Shown: piece after piece, positions 1-8,249 of the stretch
How positions within the stretch are numbered: the stretch's first letter is position 1
How the letters are laid out: each line of letters starts with the position of its first letter
From: Funneliformis mosseae
Taxonomy: Eukaryota > Glomeromycota > Glomeromycetes > Glomerales > Glomeraceae
Assembly: GCA_910592005.1 (NCBI GenBank)
Contig: CAJVPP010003197.1
Span: 1-12,333, forward strand
Length of the DNA stretch: 12,333 nt
Direction of reading: 5' to 3'
The notes under the pieces: model-generated
Seen by the model: the letters and a program-made list of their open reading frames with translations, nothing else
The model's database searches: none
Told to the model about the DNA's origin: nothing
Program-made: the position numbers and the translations under genes

Positions 1-1
1 T

Positions 2-107
2 GTGTATTTTTAATAAATTCATCAACAATTTTATTTCCACTTGGTTTAAATAATAATTCAGATTGATAACAAATAATGCAAATTTTACTATCCTTTTTTA
101 AAGATCT
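2..107 (-). CDS. Partial coding segment with Cys-x2-Cys motif, runs off the window
   Basis: Reading the minus strand from about 107 to the window edge gives an open stretch containing KICIICYQSELLF followed by SGNKIVDEFIKNT, with no stop. The Cys-x2-Cys pair followed by an SGN..(I/V)DEFI motif resembles, from my general knowledge, the N-terminal region that precedes the kinase domain in many Glomeromycotina protein kinases; no kinase motif is present here because the sequence ends. It lies directly downstream of the Sel1 frame on the same strand but one base out of phase with it: the Sel1 frame closes with TAA at 98-100, next to an A-rich run on the minus strand. It could be the next exon, a frameshifted continuation of one Sel1-kinase gene, or the start of a separate gene. 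Confidence is low because so little is visible. Confidence 0.3.
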
Positions 108-1114
108 TCTTTTTTAGAATAATTATTGCATGTATTATAAGCTTCATTTTCTAATTCGATGATAAATCCTTTTATTAATGAAATTTTATCAATTATATTA
201 TTTTCATAAGGATCTTGTAATATATTTTTATTTTCTGTTATTTTTTAATACCAATATAATGCCTTTTCTAAATTTATATTAGTTCCTATAATATTTTCAT
301 AATATTTTGCTAAATTAAACATTGCCTTAACATGATTATTTTCAGCAGCCTTTTGATACCAATAAAATTCCATTTCTAAATTTACATCTGTTCCTTTACC
401 AATTTTATAGCTTAAAGCTAAATTAAACATTGCATTAGTATTTCCATTTTCTGCAGCTTTTTGGTATCAATAAAATGCCTTTTCTAAGTTTACATTTGTT
501 CCTTCACCTTTTTCAAAGTTTAAAGCTAAATTAAACATAGCATCAGTATATCCATTTTCTGCAGCTTTTTGATACCAATAAAATGCCTTTTCTAAATTTA
601 CATCTGTTCCTTTACCGATTTTATAACATAAAGCTAAATTAAACATTGTATCAGTATATCCATTTTTTGCAGCTTTTAGATACCAATAAAATGCCTTATT
701 TAAATTTACATTTGTTCCTTCACCATTTTCATAGCTTAAAGCTAAATTAAACATTGCATTAGTATTTCCATTTCCTGCAGCTTTTTGATACCAATAAAAT
801 GCCTTTTCTAAATTTATATTTGTTCCTTCACCATTTTCATAACTTAAAGCTAAATTAAACATTGCATAAGTATATCCATTTTTTGCAGCTTTTAAATACC
901 AATAAAATGTCTTTTCTAAGTTTACATCTGTTCCTTTACCAATTTTATAATATAAAGCTAAATTAAACATAGCATCAGTATATTCATTTTTTGCAGCTTT
1001 TTGATACCAATAAAATGCCTTTTCTAAATTTATATCTGTTCCTTTACCATTTTCATAATATATAGCTAAATTAAATATTGCATAAGTATTTCCATTTTCT
1101 GCAGCTTTTTGATA
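98..1114 (-). pseudogene. In-frame continuation of the Sel1 repeat gene beyond the TGA
   Basis: The Sel1 frame continues without any insertion or deletion from 1114 to 98. It is broken only by TGA at 467-469, again at the Trp of FYW (unit 18), and TAA at 245-247, where a Gln would follow YWY (unit 20). Units 12 to 19 are complete; unit 20 begins at 262 and stops after five residues. After the TAA the frame stays open for about 48 codons of non-repeat sequence (KITENKNILQDPYENN and on) to TAA at 98-100. About 1 kb with only point substitutions suggests loss of function was recent, or that the stops are not absolute. The TAA at 245 is ambiguous, because the sequence after it no longer resembles Sel1; it could be a natural end of the repeat region. 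Confidence 0.65.
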
Positions 1115-2314
1115 TCAATAAAATGCTTGTTTTAAATTTACATCTGTTCCTTTACCAATTTTATAATATAAAGCTAAATTAAACATTGCATCAGTATATC
1201 CATTTGTTGCAGCTTTATGATACCAATAAATTGCCTTTTCTAAATTTACATTTGTTCCTTCACCATTTTCATAGCTCAAAGCTAAATTAAACATTGCATT
1301 AATATTTTCATTTTTTGCAGCTTTTAGATACCAATAAAATGCGTTTTCTAAATTTATATTTGTTTCTTCACCATTTTCATAACTTAAAGCTAAATTAAAC
1401 ATTGCATAAGTATTTTCATTTTTTGCAGCTTTTTGATACCAATAAAATGCCTTTTCTAAATTTATATCTGTACCTTTACTAATTTTATAACATAAAGCTA
1501 AATTAAACATAGCATCAGTATATTCATTTTTTGCAGCTTTTTGACACCAATAAAATGATTTTTCTAAATTTACATCTGTTCCTTTACCATTTTCATAATA
1601 TATAGATAAATTAAACATTGCATAAGTATTTCCATTTTCTGCAGCTTTTTGATACCAATAAAATTCTTTTTCTAAATTTACGTCTGTTCCTTTACCAATT
1701 TTATAATATAAAGCTAAATTAAACATTGCATTAGTATTTCCATTTTCTGCAGCTTTTTGATACCAATAAAATGCTTTTTCTAAATTTACATCTGTTCCTT
1801 CACCATTTTCATAGCTTAAAGCCAAATTAAAGAATGTATCAGTATATCCATTTTCTGCAGCTTTTTGATACCAATAAAATGCCTTTTCTAAATTTACATC
1901 TGTTCCTTCACCATTTTCATAGCTTAAAGCTAGATTAAACATTGCATCAGTATATCCATTTTCTGCAGCTTTTTGATACCAATAAAATGCTTTTTCTAAA
2001 TTTATATCTGTTCCTTCACCATTTTCATAACATAAAGCTAAATTAAACATTACATAAATATATCCATTTTCTGCAGCTTTTTGATACCAATAAAATGCTT
2101 TTTCTAAATTTATATCTATTTTTTCACCATTTTCGTAATATACAGCTAAATTAAACATTGCATTTGTATTTCCATTTTCTGCAGCTTTTTGATACCAATA
2201 AAATGCCAGTCTTAAATTTACATCTATTCCTTTACCATAATAATATAAAGTACCTAATTCATATTGAATGCAAATATTTCCATTTTCTATTGCTTTTTGC
2301 ATCCAAAAAATTGC
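263..2314 (-). repeat. Tandem 108-bp Sel1 coding repeat, 19 complete units
   Basis: Unit n begins at 2314 minus 108 times (n minus 1), and this holds for every unit from 1 to 20, so no indel has occurred in over 2 kb. Two sub-types alternate at the loop: YENGEGTD and YKIGKGTD. The KIGKG-type loop occurs in units 6, 8, 11, 13, 16 and 18, a period of five units. Units 7-11 (1666-1127) pair one to one with units 12-16 (1126-587) in their variable positions, which indicates a 540-bp block duplication inside the array. Nucleotide similarity between units is high, as expected from recent unequal exchange or gene conversion. Confidence 0.9.
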
Positions 2315-2677
2315 CATAACATTATTGATTTCAACTCCAAATCCTTTAGTATAACATCTACTTATGTATACTTGTGCAATAGGATAAATACTAGCAGTTT
2401 TTAGAAAGTATGTGAAACCTTCACTATTATTTTCATCTAAGTTTAGCATATTGTAAAAAGAAAATATTCCAAGAAAGAGAACGTTTTTTGGATCATCTTG
2501 ATTTTCTTTAAGCCAGTTAAAAATATCTGAAGTTGATGTTGATTGAGGAGAAAAAGTAATGAATTTATTTAGAATATGTTTCGTTTCACTGAAATTTTTG
2601 CCTTCATTTTGTATTTTATCCAATAGTATAAATAATTTGTCAACTAAAATGTTCATATTATCCGTTGAATTAATCAT
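1115..2677 (-). CDS. Sel1-like repeat protein, 520 residues, ends inside repeat 12
   Basis: This is a Sel1-like (TPR-related) helical-repeat protein, a family that acts as protein-protein interaction scaffolds. Residues 1 to about 120 are non-repetitive and include DIFNWLKENQ and FLGIFSFYNML, a lead-in I recognise from Glomeromycotina Sel1 proteins. From about residue 122, 36-residue units follow in strict 108-bp phase, of the form (A)FYWYQKAAENG..(A)MFNLAL.YENGEGTDVNLEK. No signal peptide or membrane helix is evident. The start is the first ATG of the frame; the frame is open about 28 codons further upstream, so an earlier exon is possible. A TATATAA box-like stretch lies roughly 60 bases upstream on the minus strand. 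The stop (TGA, 1115-1117) replaces the invariant Trp of the FYW motif, and repeats continue unbroken beyond it. So the gene is either truncated by mutation, still producing a 520-residue protein, or read through. Confidence 0.8.
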   Translation of the reverse strand: MINSTDNMNILVDKLFILLDKIQNEGKNFSETKHILNKFITFSPQSTSTSDIFNWLKENQDDPKNVLFLGIFSFYNMLNLDENNSEGFTYFLKTASIYPIAQVYISRCYTKGFGVEINNVMAIFWMQKAIENGNICIQYELGTLYYYGKGIDVNLRLAFYWYQKAAENGNTNAMFNLAVYYENGEKIDINLEKAFYWYQKAAENGYIYVMFNLALCYENGEGTDINLEKAFYWYQKAAENGYTDAMFNLALSYENGEGTDVNLEKAFYWYQKAAENGYTDTFFNLALSYENGEGTDVNLEKAFYWYQKAAENGNTNAMFNLALYYKIGKGTDVNLEKEFYWYQKAAENGNTYAMFNLSIYYENGKGTDVNLEKSFYWCQKAAKNEYTDAMFNLALCYKISKGTDINLEKAFYWYQKAAKNENTYAMFNLALSYENGEETNINLENAFYWYLKAAKNENINAMFNLALSYENGEGTNVNLEKAIYWYHKAATNGYTDAMFNLALYYKIGKGTDVNLKQAFY

Positions 2678-3257
2678 TTCTGATATGTATAGGCAATCGC
2701 TTCTGTTTTTGTCATGTATTAAATGTATGTAGAAATTATATAAGGAAAACTCTCTGTTTTACGAAAACTTAAGGAGTAAGACTTTTCATGAATTTCGCTT
2801 CGCTTTTATCGTACACGGGTCATTGATGTGAAACATTACATGCAGATTTTGGCGCTATTATATTGTAGATCATACGGACATTTTCGGTGTTTTCCGGTCT
2901 TTCCTTTTTATTGATTATGTATCGAAACTATTAAAAAATACTTACATAGGATGAGGAATTCCCACGGCTTAAAATCTTTTATTTACTCATTAATAAAATA
3001 CACTAAACGAAAAAAAAAATTTACAGAAATCTTTGCAAATAGGTTGAGAGGTCAGTGAGAATTTATTATATTTCATTTTTTTCTTAAATTTATCTGAACA
3101 AAGTTAAATGATATTTCCAGAATTTCTTCAAATATTCATTGAAACCAAAATAAATGAACAACCATTTGGGCATTTTTCGAAAAATTTAATTTGGTTTCAT
3201 TGTAATGCGGGTCGTGTACTGCGGAGATCGACATTAAATACGTCACTAAAATATATA
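2678..3257. other. Gene-free leader between the Sel1 gene and the pogo-type element
   Basis: No supported gene. It is less AT-extreme than the rest of the intergenic DNA, with several CG dinucleotides around 2790-2900, so it may hold the promoter and 5' leader of the minus-strand Sel1 gene. A short plus-strand open frame from 3108 runs across the end of the adjacent transposable element and has no recognisable protein character. Confidence 0.4.
2855..2945 (-). other. Candidate 91-nt 5' intron upstream of the Sel1 gene
   Basis: On the minus strand a consensus donor GTAAGT (complement at 2940-2945) is followed 91 nt later by an acceptor TATAATAG ending at 2855. The length would be typical of a small fungal intron. 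It lies about 180 bases upstream of the Sel1 ATG, so it would be a leader intron or would join an upstream coding exon that I cannot identify. No convincing branch-point sequence was found. This is a weak call. Confidence 0.2.
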
Positions 3258-3279
3258 CAGTCGGAACTCGATATAACGA
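3258..3279 (+). repeat. Left terminal inverted repeat of the pogo-type element
   Basis: 22 bp beginning CAGTCGGAACTC and running through ATATAACGA. It matches the right end at 21 of 22 positions and is preceded by TA. Confidence 0.9.
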
Positions 3280-3285
3280 TTCGGG

Positions 3286-3508
3286 ATAAACCGATTTTGG
3301 CTCATACCGATCTTTTTTCTCAAACCAAAACCACATATAATAATCTTACTACTATATACCGATTTTCTTATAAATTTCGCGATATTACATACACCGATGT
3401 CAGATCATAAACCAGCTATGTATTTATTCGTGATAAGCCGATACCGATTTTTTTTTCAATATATCGATCATCGTTATAAAGAATTTTTTTTTTATTCTAT
3501 ATGCCGAT
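3286..3508 (+). repeat. Subterminal CCGAT motif cluster inside the pogo-type element
   Basis: CCGAT, mostly followed by T-runs and often preceded by ATA, occurs at 3291, 3307, 3359, 3394, 3438, 3444 and 3504, all on the plus strand: seven copies in about 220 bp next to the left end. Such clusters can be transposase binding sites, or can arise by slippage from the ATAACGAT-like inner part of the terminal repeat. The role is inferred only from position. Confidence 0.5.
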
Positions 3509-3602
3509 TTTCACCAAATATAGTAAAATAACGAATGTTAACTATAAAATATATTTTTTATTGATAACTCATCCCCTTCGATAACTCTTTTATATCATTA
3601 GC

Positions 3603-3809
3603 ATGTCTACAAATAATAAAAATAAGCGTGTTACCCTATCTGTATCTCAAAAGCAAGAACTTTGTCAAAAGAAAATTGATAATCCGAATACTTCAAATAT
3701 TGAACTTGCTGCTTATTATGTATTGCAAAAAAAATTGATAAACCGAATTATAAAAATTTTACATAGTAAGTTCGGCATAACAAGAATATTTGTCTTACCG
3801 AATACTTGA
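3603..3809 (+). pseudogene. Truncated pogo/CENP-B-like transposase, N-terminal helix-turn-helix only
   Basis: This 68-codon frame opens with a basic segment and KRVTLSVSQKQELCQKKIDN, then NIELAAYY. That is the layout of the psq/CENP-B-N helix-turn-helix by which pogo-type transposases bind DNA, with residues about 9-41 matching the style of the domain. After about residue 41 the sequence turns into lysine/isoleucine-rich text without domain character. The recognition helix of the usual continuation, the second DNA-binding domain and the DDE catalytic region (several hundred residues) are all missing. The internal deletion therefore falls near 3725. It lies wholly inside the 606-bp element, in forward orientation. 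If translated, it would at most be a small DNA-binding peptide. Start chosen at the first ATG, just before the basic segment. Confidence 0.7.
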
Positions 3810-3841
3810 TATAACGATGCAAAATCACCTGAACGGAGGGT

Positions 3842-3863
3842 TCGTTATATTGAGTTCCGACTG
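3842..3863 (-). repeat. Right terminal inverted repeat of the pogo-type element
   Basis: Inverted complement of the left end with one mismatch; ends GAGTTCCGACTG on the plus strand and is followed by the TA target duplication. Confidence 0.9.
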
Positions 3864-3987
3864 TATATTGCTTCCCAAAATATTTCATTAAAGATATCGA
3901 GCTTTTTATTCAAATTAGGGTTTCCGTTTGAAAATAGATTAATCGGATATAATTAAAATTCAAATATTCGAAATTATATACATAATT

Positions 3988-4001
3988 AATATTCGAATAT
4001 T
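3988..4001. repeat. Perfect 14-bp palindrome AATATTCGAATATT
   Basis: Self-complementary over its full length. Related ATTCGAA text occurs nearby at 3965-3972. In such AT-rich sequence this may be chance. Confidence 0.35.
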
Positions 4002-4082
4002 CGAAAATCATCAATTATCAAAAATAAAATCAAAAATTAAATTAAAAATACTTATCCAAATTATAAAATGAAAAAAAAAACT

Positions 4083-4125
4083 CAATCGAAATGAAATCTT
4101 TTTTAATTAATATTAAATTCGATTG
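4083..4125. repeat. Inverted repeat, 8-bp arms
   Basis: CAATCGAA at 4083-4090 is complementary to TTCGATTG at 4118-4125, with a 27-nt AT-rich spacer. Possible hairpin; function unknown. Confidence 0.35.
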
Positions 4126-4188
4126 TGTTTTCTTTAAATAGTAAAGATTCCATATAAATTTAAATATCATCGAAAATTTGTACTTTAA

Positions 4189-4207
4189 AGAATAGGTATC
4201 CTATTCT
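4189..4207. repeat. Short hairpin AGAATAGG-TAT-CCTATTCT
   Basis: Perfect 8-bp arms around a 3-nt loop. It is one of three inverted repeats between 4083 and 4296. Confidence 0.45.
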
Positions 4208-4277
4208 ATAAATTAAATGACGTAATTCATGTTATTATGTGGCGTAAATCACTATCGCTTGCTAAAAGACAACTTTA

Positions 4278-4296
4278 TTGGTATTGCCAATACCAA
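4278..4296. repeat. Palindrome with 9-bp arms, TTGGTATTG-C-CAATACCAA
   Basis: Perfect 9-bp arms around a single C. It is the longest near-perfect palindrome noticed in the gene-free stretch, and could be an operator-like dimeric site or a remnant hairpin. Confidence 0.45.
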
Positions 4297-5226
4297 AATA
4301 TAACATAAATTAGTTGACTCTTGTTTCGAAATTTGTAAAAAAAAAAAATTTGCATATTTTTATAATGATTACATTTATATGAAAACCGTAAGTTATAACC
4401 ATTTTATTATTATGCCCAATTTTACGATAAGTCCTGTCTGTCACATGGAATATTTTAACATCCCTAGTTTTTTAGAAATACAATTTTTTTTTTTTGCATA
4501 AAAAATTAATTTTAAAGACTTGAAAGTCAAATTATTTAAGCTATCTTAATTAAAAAGGAAAATTGACACTGAAGACATAAAAAAGAGCAAAGATATTAAT
4601 CAAAATGGTAAAAATAATGGTAAAACAATATATATATATTTTTTTTAGAAAAATTGGCGATAGTATATAATAAAGATAGTCATCCAATTAAATTAGTTTA
4701 ATTTTATTCTGCGGGCATTATAAATAAGTCGGATGGTAATTTCTATTTCGAAATTGCTTATATTTCAAAAAAAGATTTGAAGAGCGTTGCCGGTTTCGGC
4801 ATTATTATTATTATTTATTTATATTTTAAAATTTAATTTCAACTCTCCAATAGAAAAAAAATAAAAAATAAAAAATAAAATATAAAAATAAATATAATTA
4901 TAGTGTTGTGAAAGATTCCTTACAGAATGAGCAAAAATCACAAATTTAAAAAATTTTGTTCAATAAAATTAGTATCCGTTTTTTAAAACAAAGAAATACT
5001 AAAAAAAATTAATAATTACTTACATTTAACAGTTTTATAAATGGCAGAATAAACAAATTTTTAATTATTGAAATATATGTGTTATTTTAAAAATAAGCAA
5101 AAATTCTTTCATGATATAATGGCACAGTAGCTTACGGTAAAAAAAAATTCAAAATTCTGCATTGCGTTTTAAGGTATATCAGTCATGCGAAATGTCGAAT
5201 AGATCATTTCTATATCAAACAAATTT

Positions 5227-5913
5227 GTGTACACTAAGGTTACCGGACAAAACCCGGAGGTTTCGACAGGCATCGAAATCGAAACCCGTCGAAACGTTTT
5301 GCCAAATATTTTTATTAAAGGCAAAAATTGCGAAAGTTTCGACGGATGGCAAAACCCATCGAAAATACAAATTTTTGAATTTAAAAATTTATTATTTCGT
5401 TTAACGAGATGAGCAAATCGTATATAGCAAAGATCACTTTCTTTTATAATATCATATATTTATAGATAAAAAAAAAATCAAAAATTTACGGTTTCGGATT
5501 TTTAAAATTAAATAAATCCGGATATAAAAATAAACCCGGTTTCAACCTCTATCATCATCTTCATAAGGTAATTTTTTCTAATTCTTCAACAAGTACCAGT
5601 GCTTCCAAATTTAACATAATGTATTATTTTGAAAACTTTGTTCTAATTTAAAATAAAAAGCAAAAGAAAAATCAAAAATCGTTATTATATTCTACATCGT
5701 ATTACAATAAATCTGTTAAACCGTCAAATTCGCAAAGTTGTTATCGAAACTGTCAAAACTTTCGAGACCCATCGAAACCAGTCGAAACCCATCGAAACCC
5801 ATTGAAACTGTCGAAAGCTATTGAAACCCATCGAAACTGTCGAAATAATTTCTGAAAAGTTTCGACTTTTGCCAAAATGGTTTAGGGATTTGCCCCGCAA
5901 CTATATGTAACAC
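5227..5913. mobile_element. Putative non-autonomous element with degenerate terminal inverted repeats, about 690 bp
   Basis: The left end reads GTGTACACTAAGGTTACCGG then CAAAACCC (5227-5255). The inverted right end (5913 back to 5885) reads GTGTTACATATAGTTGCGGG then GCAAATCCC. The two align as an imperfect inverted repeat of about 29 bp. Just inside both ends lie TTTTGCC(A) and TTTCGAC-type motifs in opposite orientation. The interior carries many TCGAAAC repeats and AT-rich filler but no coding sequence; two short plus-strand frames from 5162 and 5227 show no protein character. No clear target duplication was found, so family assignment is open. Confidence 0.45.
5741..5848 (+). repeat. TCGAAAC short tandem-like repeats
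   Basis: ATCGAAACC, GTCGAAACC, CTGTCGAAA and related variants follow one another every 10 to 12 bases, about nine times in 108 bp. A looser group occurs at 5260-5350, partly in inverted orientation (GGTTTCGAC). Together they form the inner part of the putative element at 5227-5913. Confidence 0.65.
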
Positions 5914-6289
5914 TAATCGTCACACTTCACTTCATATCTAACCATCAAAAATTTCATATTGTACTTAAGTTAATTAAATAAACCGATAGAATGGCATGTG
6001 CTCTTTCAACTTCTATCATCACTTTGATTTTACGACCATTTTTATATCTTTATATTTTATACAGAACCCGTTCTAAAAACAAGCTTTTTTTAAGATCTTT
6101 TTAAAAATAAGGAGAAATTTTTGGTTTAACAATAGTAATATATGTAATTTTATGATAGTAAAAGGTTTTTGTAAATATTAAAGGTAAGTAATTTGATGAT
6201 TATTATGCAAAATGTAAAAAATAATAACCAATATATAATATGCTGTTTATTTATCATTTATAATGGATTACATTCGTTTTATTTCTTAT
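5914..6289. other. Gene-free AT-rich stretch
   Basis: No coding sequence, RNA gene or clear repeat recognised. It separates the TCGAAAC element from the minus-strand coding remnant. Confidence 0.45.
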
Positions 6290-8178
6290 TCTTTTCCTTT
6301 CTGTTTTGATAGCTTAAATGATCACGCAACTTTTTTCTTATTCAATGATCTGAAAGTTTAATAAAGCTTCCAAAGCAAAAGTTATTTGTTCTTCTGTTAA
6401 AAAAAAATACGCGTTAATGGTGTCAATATAGCTAATTCTTCTTTTGTTGTTGATGTTTACTTATTTTAACACGTTTTATCTGAGATTCTTGTATTTGATC
6501 TATATGTGTTTAACCTATATTCGTTCAAAGAATTTCATATTAATTATTAATAGCTTGATAGATTTTGACAAGATCCATTCTTTCTTTTTATTTTGTGCTG
6601 ATTTGATTTGTTGTTTTAAATTTTCTTCATTAATAATATTTTCTGTGATGTTTTGTTTTATAAAATTTTATTTCAAAGATCTCCAAAACCTCATCAAATG
6701 AAAAATAATATCTATCTCTAGTTAAATTAACTAATCTAACATAATTTAATAAAGATTGTAAACATGAATATTTTGCAAGAATGGATAAAAAATGTATAAC
6801 AGAATGCATATACTTTAATTTGCTTGCTACTAAAAATAATAGTGCAAATGCTGAAAAACATTGAATTTGTAACTCAATATTTTCAATATATATTCATACT
6901 TTGAATCCCTTCTATAAATCCATCTATTGAAAGTAATAAAACCAAACTTTTAATATTTCATTATCAGAATTAATAATATCTATTATATTTTTTTATATAG
7001 ATTTGAATTGTTAATCAAATAACAATCTATATTAAATTAAGTATTTGGCATATTGATCTATAATATGCAACTTATTCAAGTTTATCTAAAAGTTTACTCC
7101 AAATTTTACTGATTAAATTATATATTCCATAACTAGAAAAATATGTAAGTAATATATTATTACACATCTCTTTATTAGTATATCACTATCCTAATAATAG
7201 TTTAAATTGAGATTTATTATTATGATATTTAGAAAATCATCAAAAGATAGTTTCATTACAAATAACATTAATTTCTATTTCATTTTTAATTTTAAAATCT
7301 TTATAATATTATTCATATGCTAAAATATTTCTTCATCTTATTAGAATTTCCTCCTGTTTTTAATATAATTAAATATGCTAGTAAATATGTAGAATTAATA
7401 TTATATATATTAATAATTTTTGATTAATGATTTCAATATTTGCATATAAGAAATTTCGATCTCTAAATTTTTTAAATAAATAATATTAAATAACTATTTT
7501 AAAATAAGAGTCAAAGTTTTTAAAACTTCTTTAGAAATTTAAATAAATTATATTATTTTATTTAAATCAAGTGTTTTATTATTAATACTTGATATATTAA
7601 ATAGTAATTAAAATTAAAAAATCAATCATAAAATAGCATAAAAACTTGAATATATTGTATTATAAATATTTCTATATGTAAAAGTTATTTTTTAAAATTA
7701 ATATTATTTATCATATATATATTTCAAATATTTAATCCTTTTAAAAGTTGAAATGTTATATCTATTACATTTATATATTTTTTTAAATTATATTTTTGAT
7801 ATTATATATAAGATATTACATCAATTAATAAAAATTCTTATAAAAAAAGAAATTAATTGAGGTTTTCTATATAAACTTGCAAGTATTCTAATAAGTTAAT
7901 CTTTATTCCTTTAAATCCAAGTGATATTATTATTGATATTATAAATATAATTATTTTTTGAGCTTTTTATTATTAAAATACTTAGAAATATAATCTTTTT
8001 TTATATTCTTTTTATTTTGATTTACTTGATCATGTAAATTTTTAAAGAATGTTTAAATTATACCTTTTAAAAATCAAATTAATTAAAAAAGAAGTATATT
8101 TTCATCAAGTATAATTTTTGATCTTACATCATTTAAATATTTAATATATTTTAATATTAGATCTGAATATTCAGCCAT
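6290..8178 (-). pseudogene. Extremely AT-rich remnant of an unrecognised protein
   Basis: On the minus strand an ATG at 8178 opens MAEYSDLILKYIKYLNDVRS. Protein-like blocks then follow: a Lys/Asn-rich stretch HDQVNQNKKNIKKDYISKYF, then KKFRDRNFLYANIEIINQKL (near 7470), NKEMCNNILLTYFSSYGIYN and LISKIWSKLLDKLE (near 7150-7060), and SLVLLLSIDGFIEGIQSMNIY (near 6900). All of these share one frame from 8178 to about 6890. The frame then slips by one base to SAFALLFLVASKLKYMHSV and RDRYYFSFDEVLEIF (6890-6670), and again to FIKQNITENIINEENLKQQ and LTEEQITFALEALLNF (to about 6340). I counted 47 stops in the first frame, about the random density for such AT-rich DNA, so the stop-dense middle (about 7500-7900) is uncertain. 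Product unknown; an old mobile-element or multigene-family protein is a guess. Confidence 0.5.
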
Positions 8179-8249
8179 TTTTTTAAAATTAAATCACATA
8201 GAAACTTACTTTTTACATACATTTATTTTCTTTTAAAGATATACATAAA

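Larger units (their letters stand above)
3258..3863 (+). mobile_element. Non-autonomous pogo/Tigger-type (Tc1-mariner superfamily) element, 606 bp
   Basis: The element starts CAGTCGGAACTC at 3258 and ends with its inverted complement at 3863. The 22-bp terminal inverted repeats have a single mismatch (G versus A at position 13). It is flanked on both sides by TA (3256-3257 and 3864-3865), the target duplication of this superfamily. It is too short for a full transposase but keeps an open N-terminal fragment (3603-3809), so it looks like an internal-deletion derivative that would need transposase in trans. The near-identical ends and clean target site indicate a recent insertion compared with the decayed Tc1 copies further right. 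Confidence 0.88.
3866..5226. other. Gene-free AT-rich stretch
   Basis: No reading frame with protein character and no RNA gene seen. It holds homopolymer A/T runs, an A-rich low-complexity tract near 4850-4895, and several short palindromes listed separately. The segment 4200-4320 is slightly less AT-rich and could be an old promoter or element fragment, but nothing in it identifies it. Confidence 0.5.

Noticed and set aside
1..2677. Origin from a Mollicutes-type endobacterium of these fungi, where UGA encodes Trp
   Set aside because: TGG is used at nearly all Trp positions, TAA also interrupts coding text, and the window is full of eukaryotic-style Tc1 and pogo elements and satellites.
3136..3336. 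66-codon minus-strand open frame
   Set aside because: Also spans the element boundary and has no domain character.
3108..3410. 100-codon plus-strand open frame
   Set aside because: It crosses the left end of the pogo-type element; the second half is terminal-repeat and CCGAT-motif DNA, so the frame is accidental.
5162..5412. Two overlapping plus-strand open frames
   Set aside because: They run through the terminal and TCGAAAC repeat sequence of the putative element; composition follows the repeat, not a protein.
5881..5920. Possible tRNA-like G/C-rich patch (GGGATTTGCCCCGC)
   Set aside because: No cloverleaf or A/B-box pattern; it pairs with the left end of the putative element instead.
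6444..6701. 85-codon plus-strand open frame rich in Phe and Leu
   Set aside because: It is the antisense of the better protein-like minus-strand remnant in this interval.
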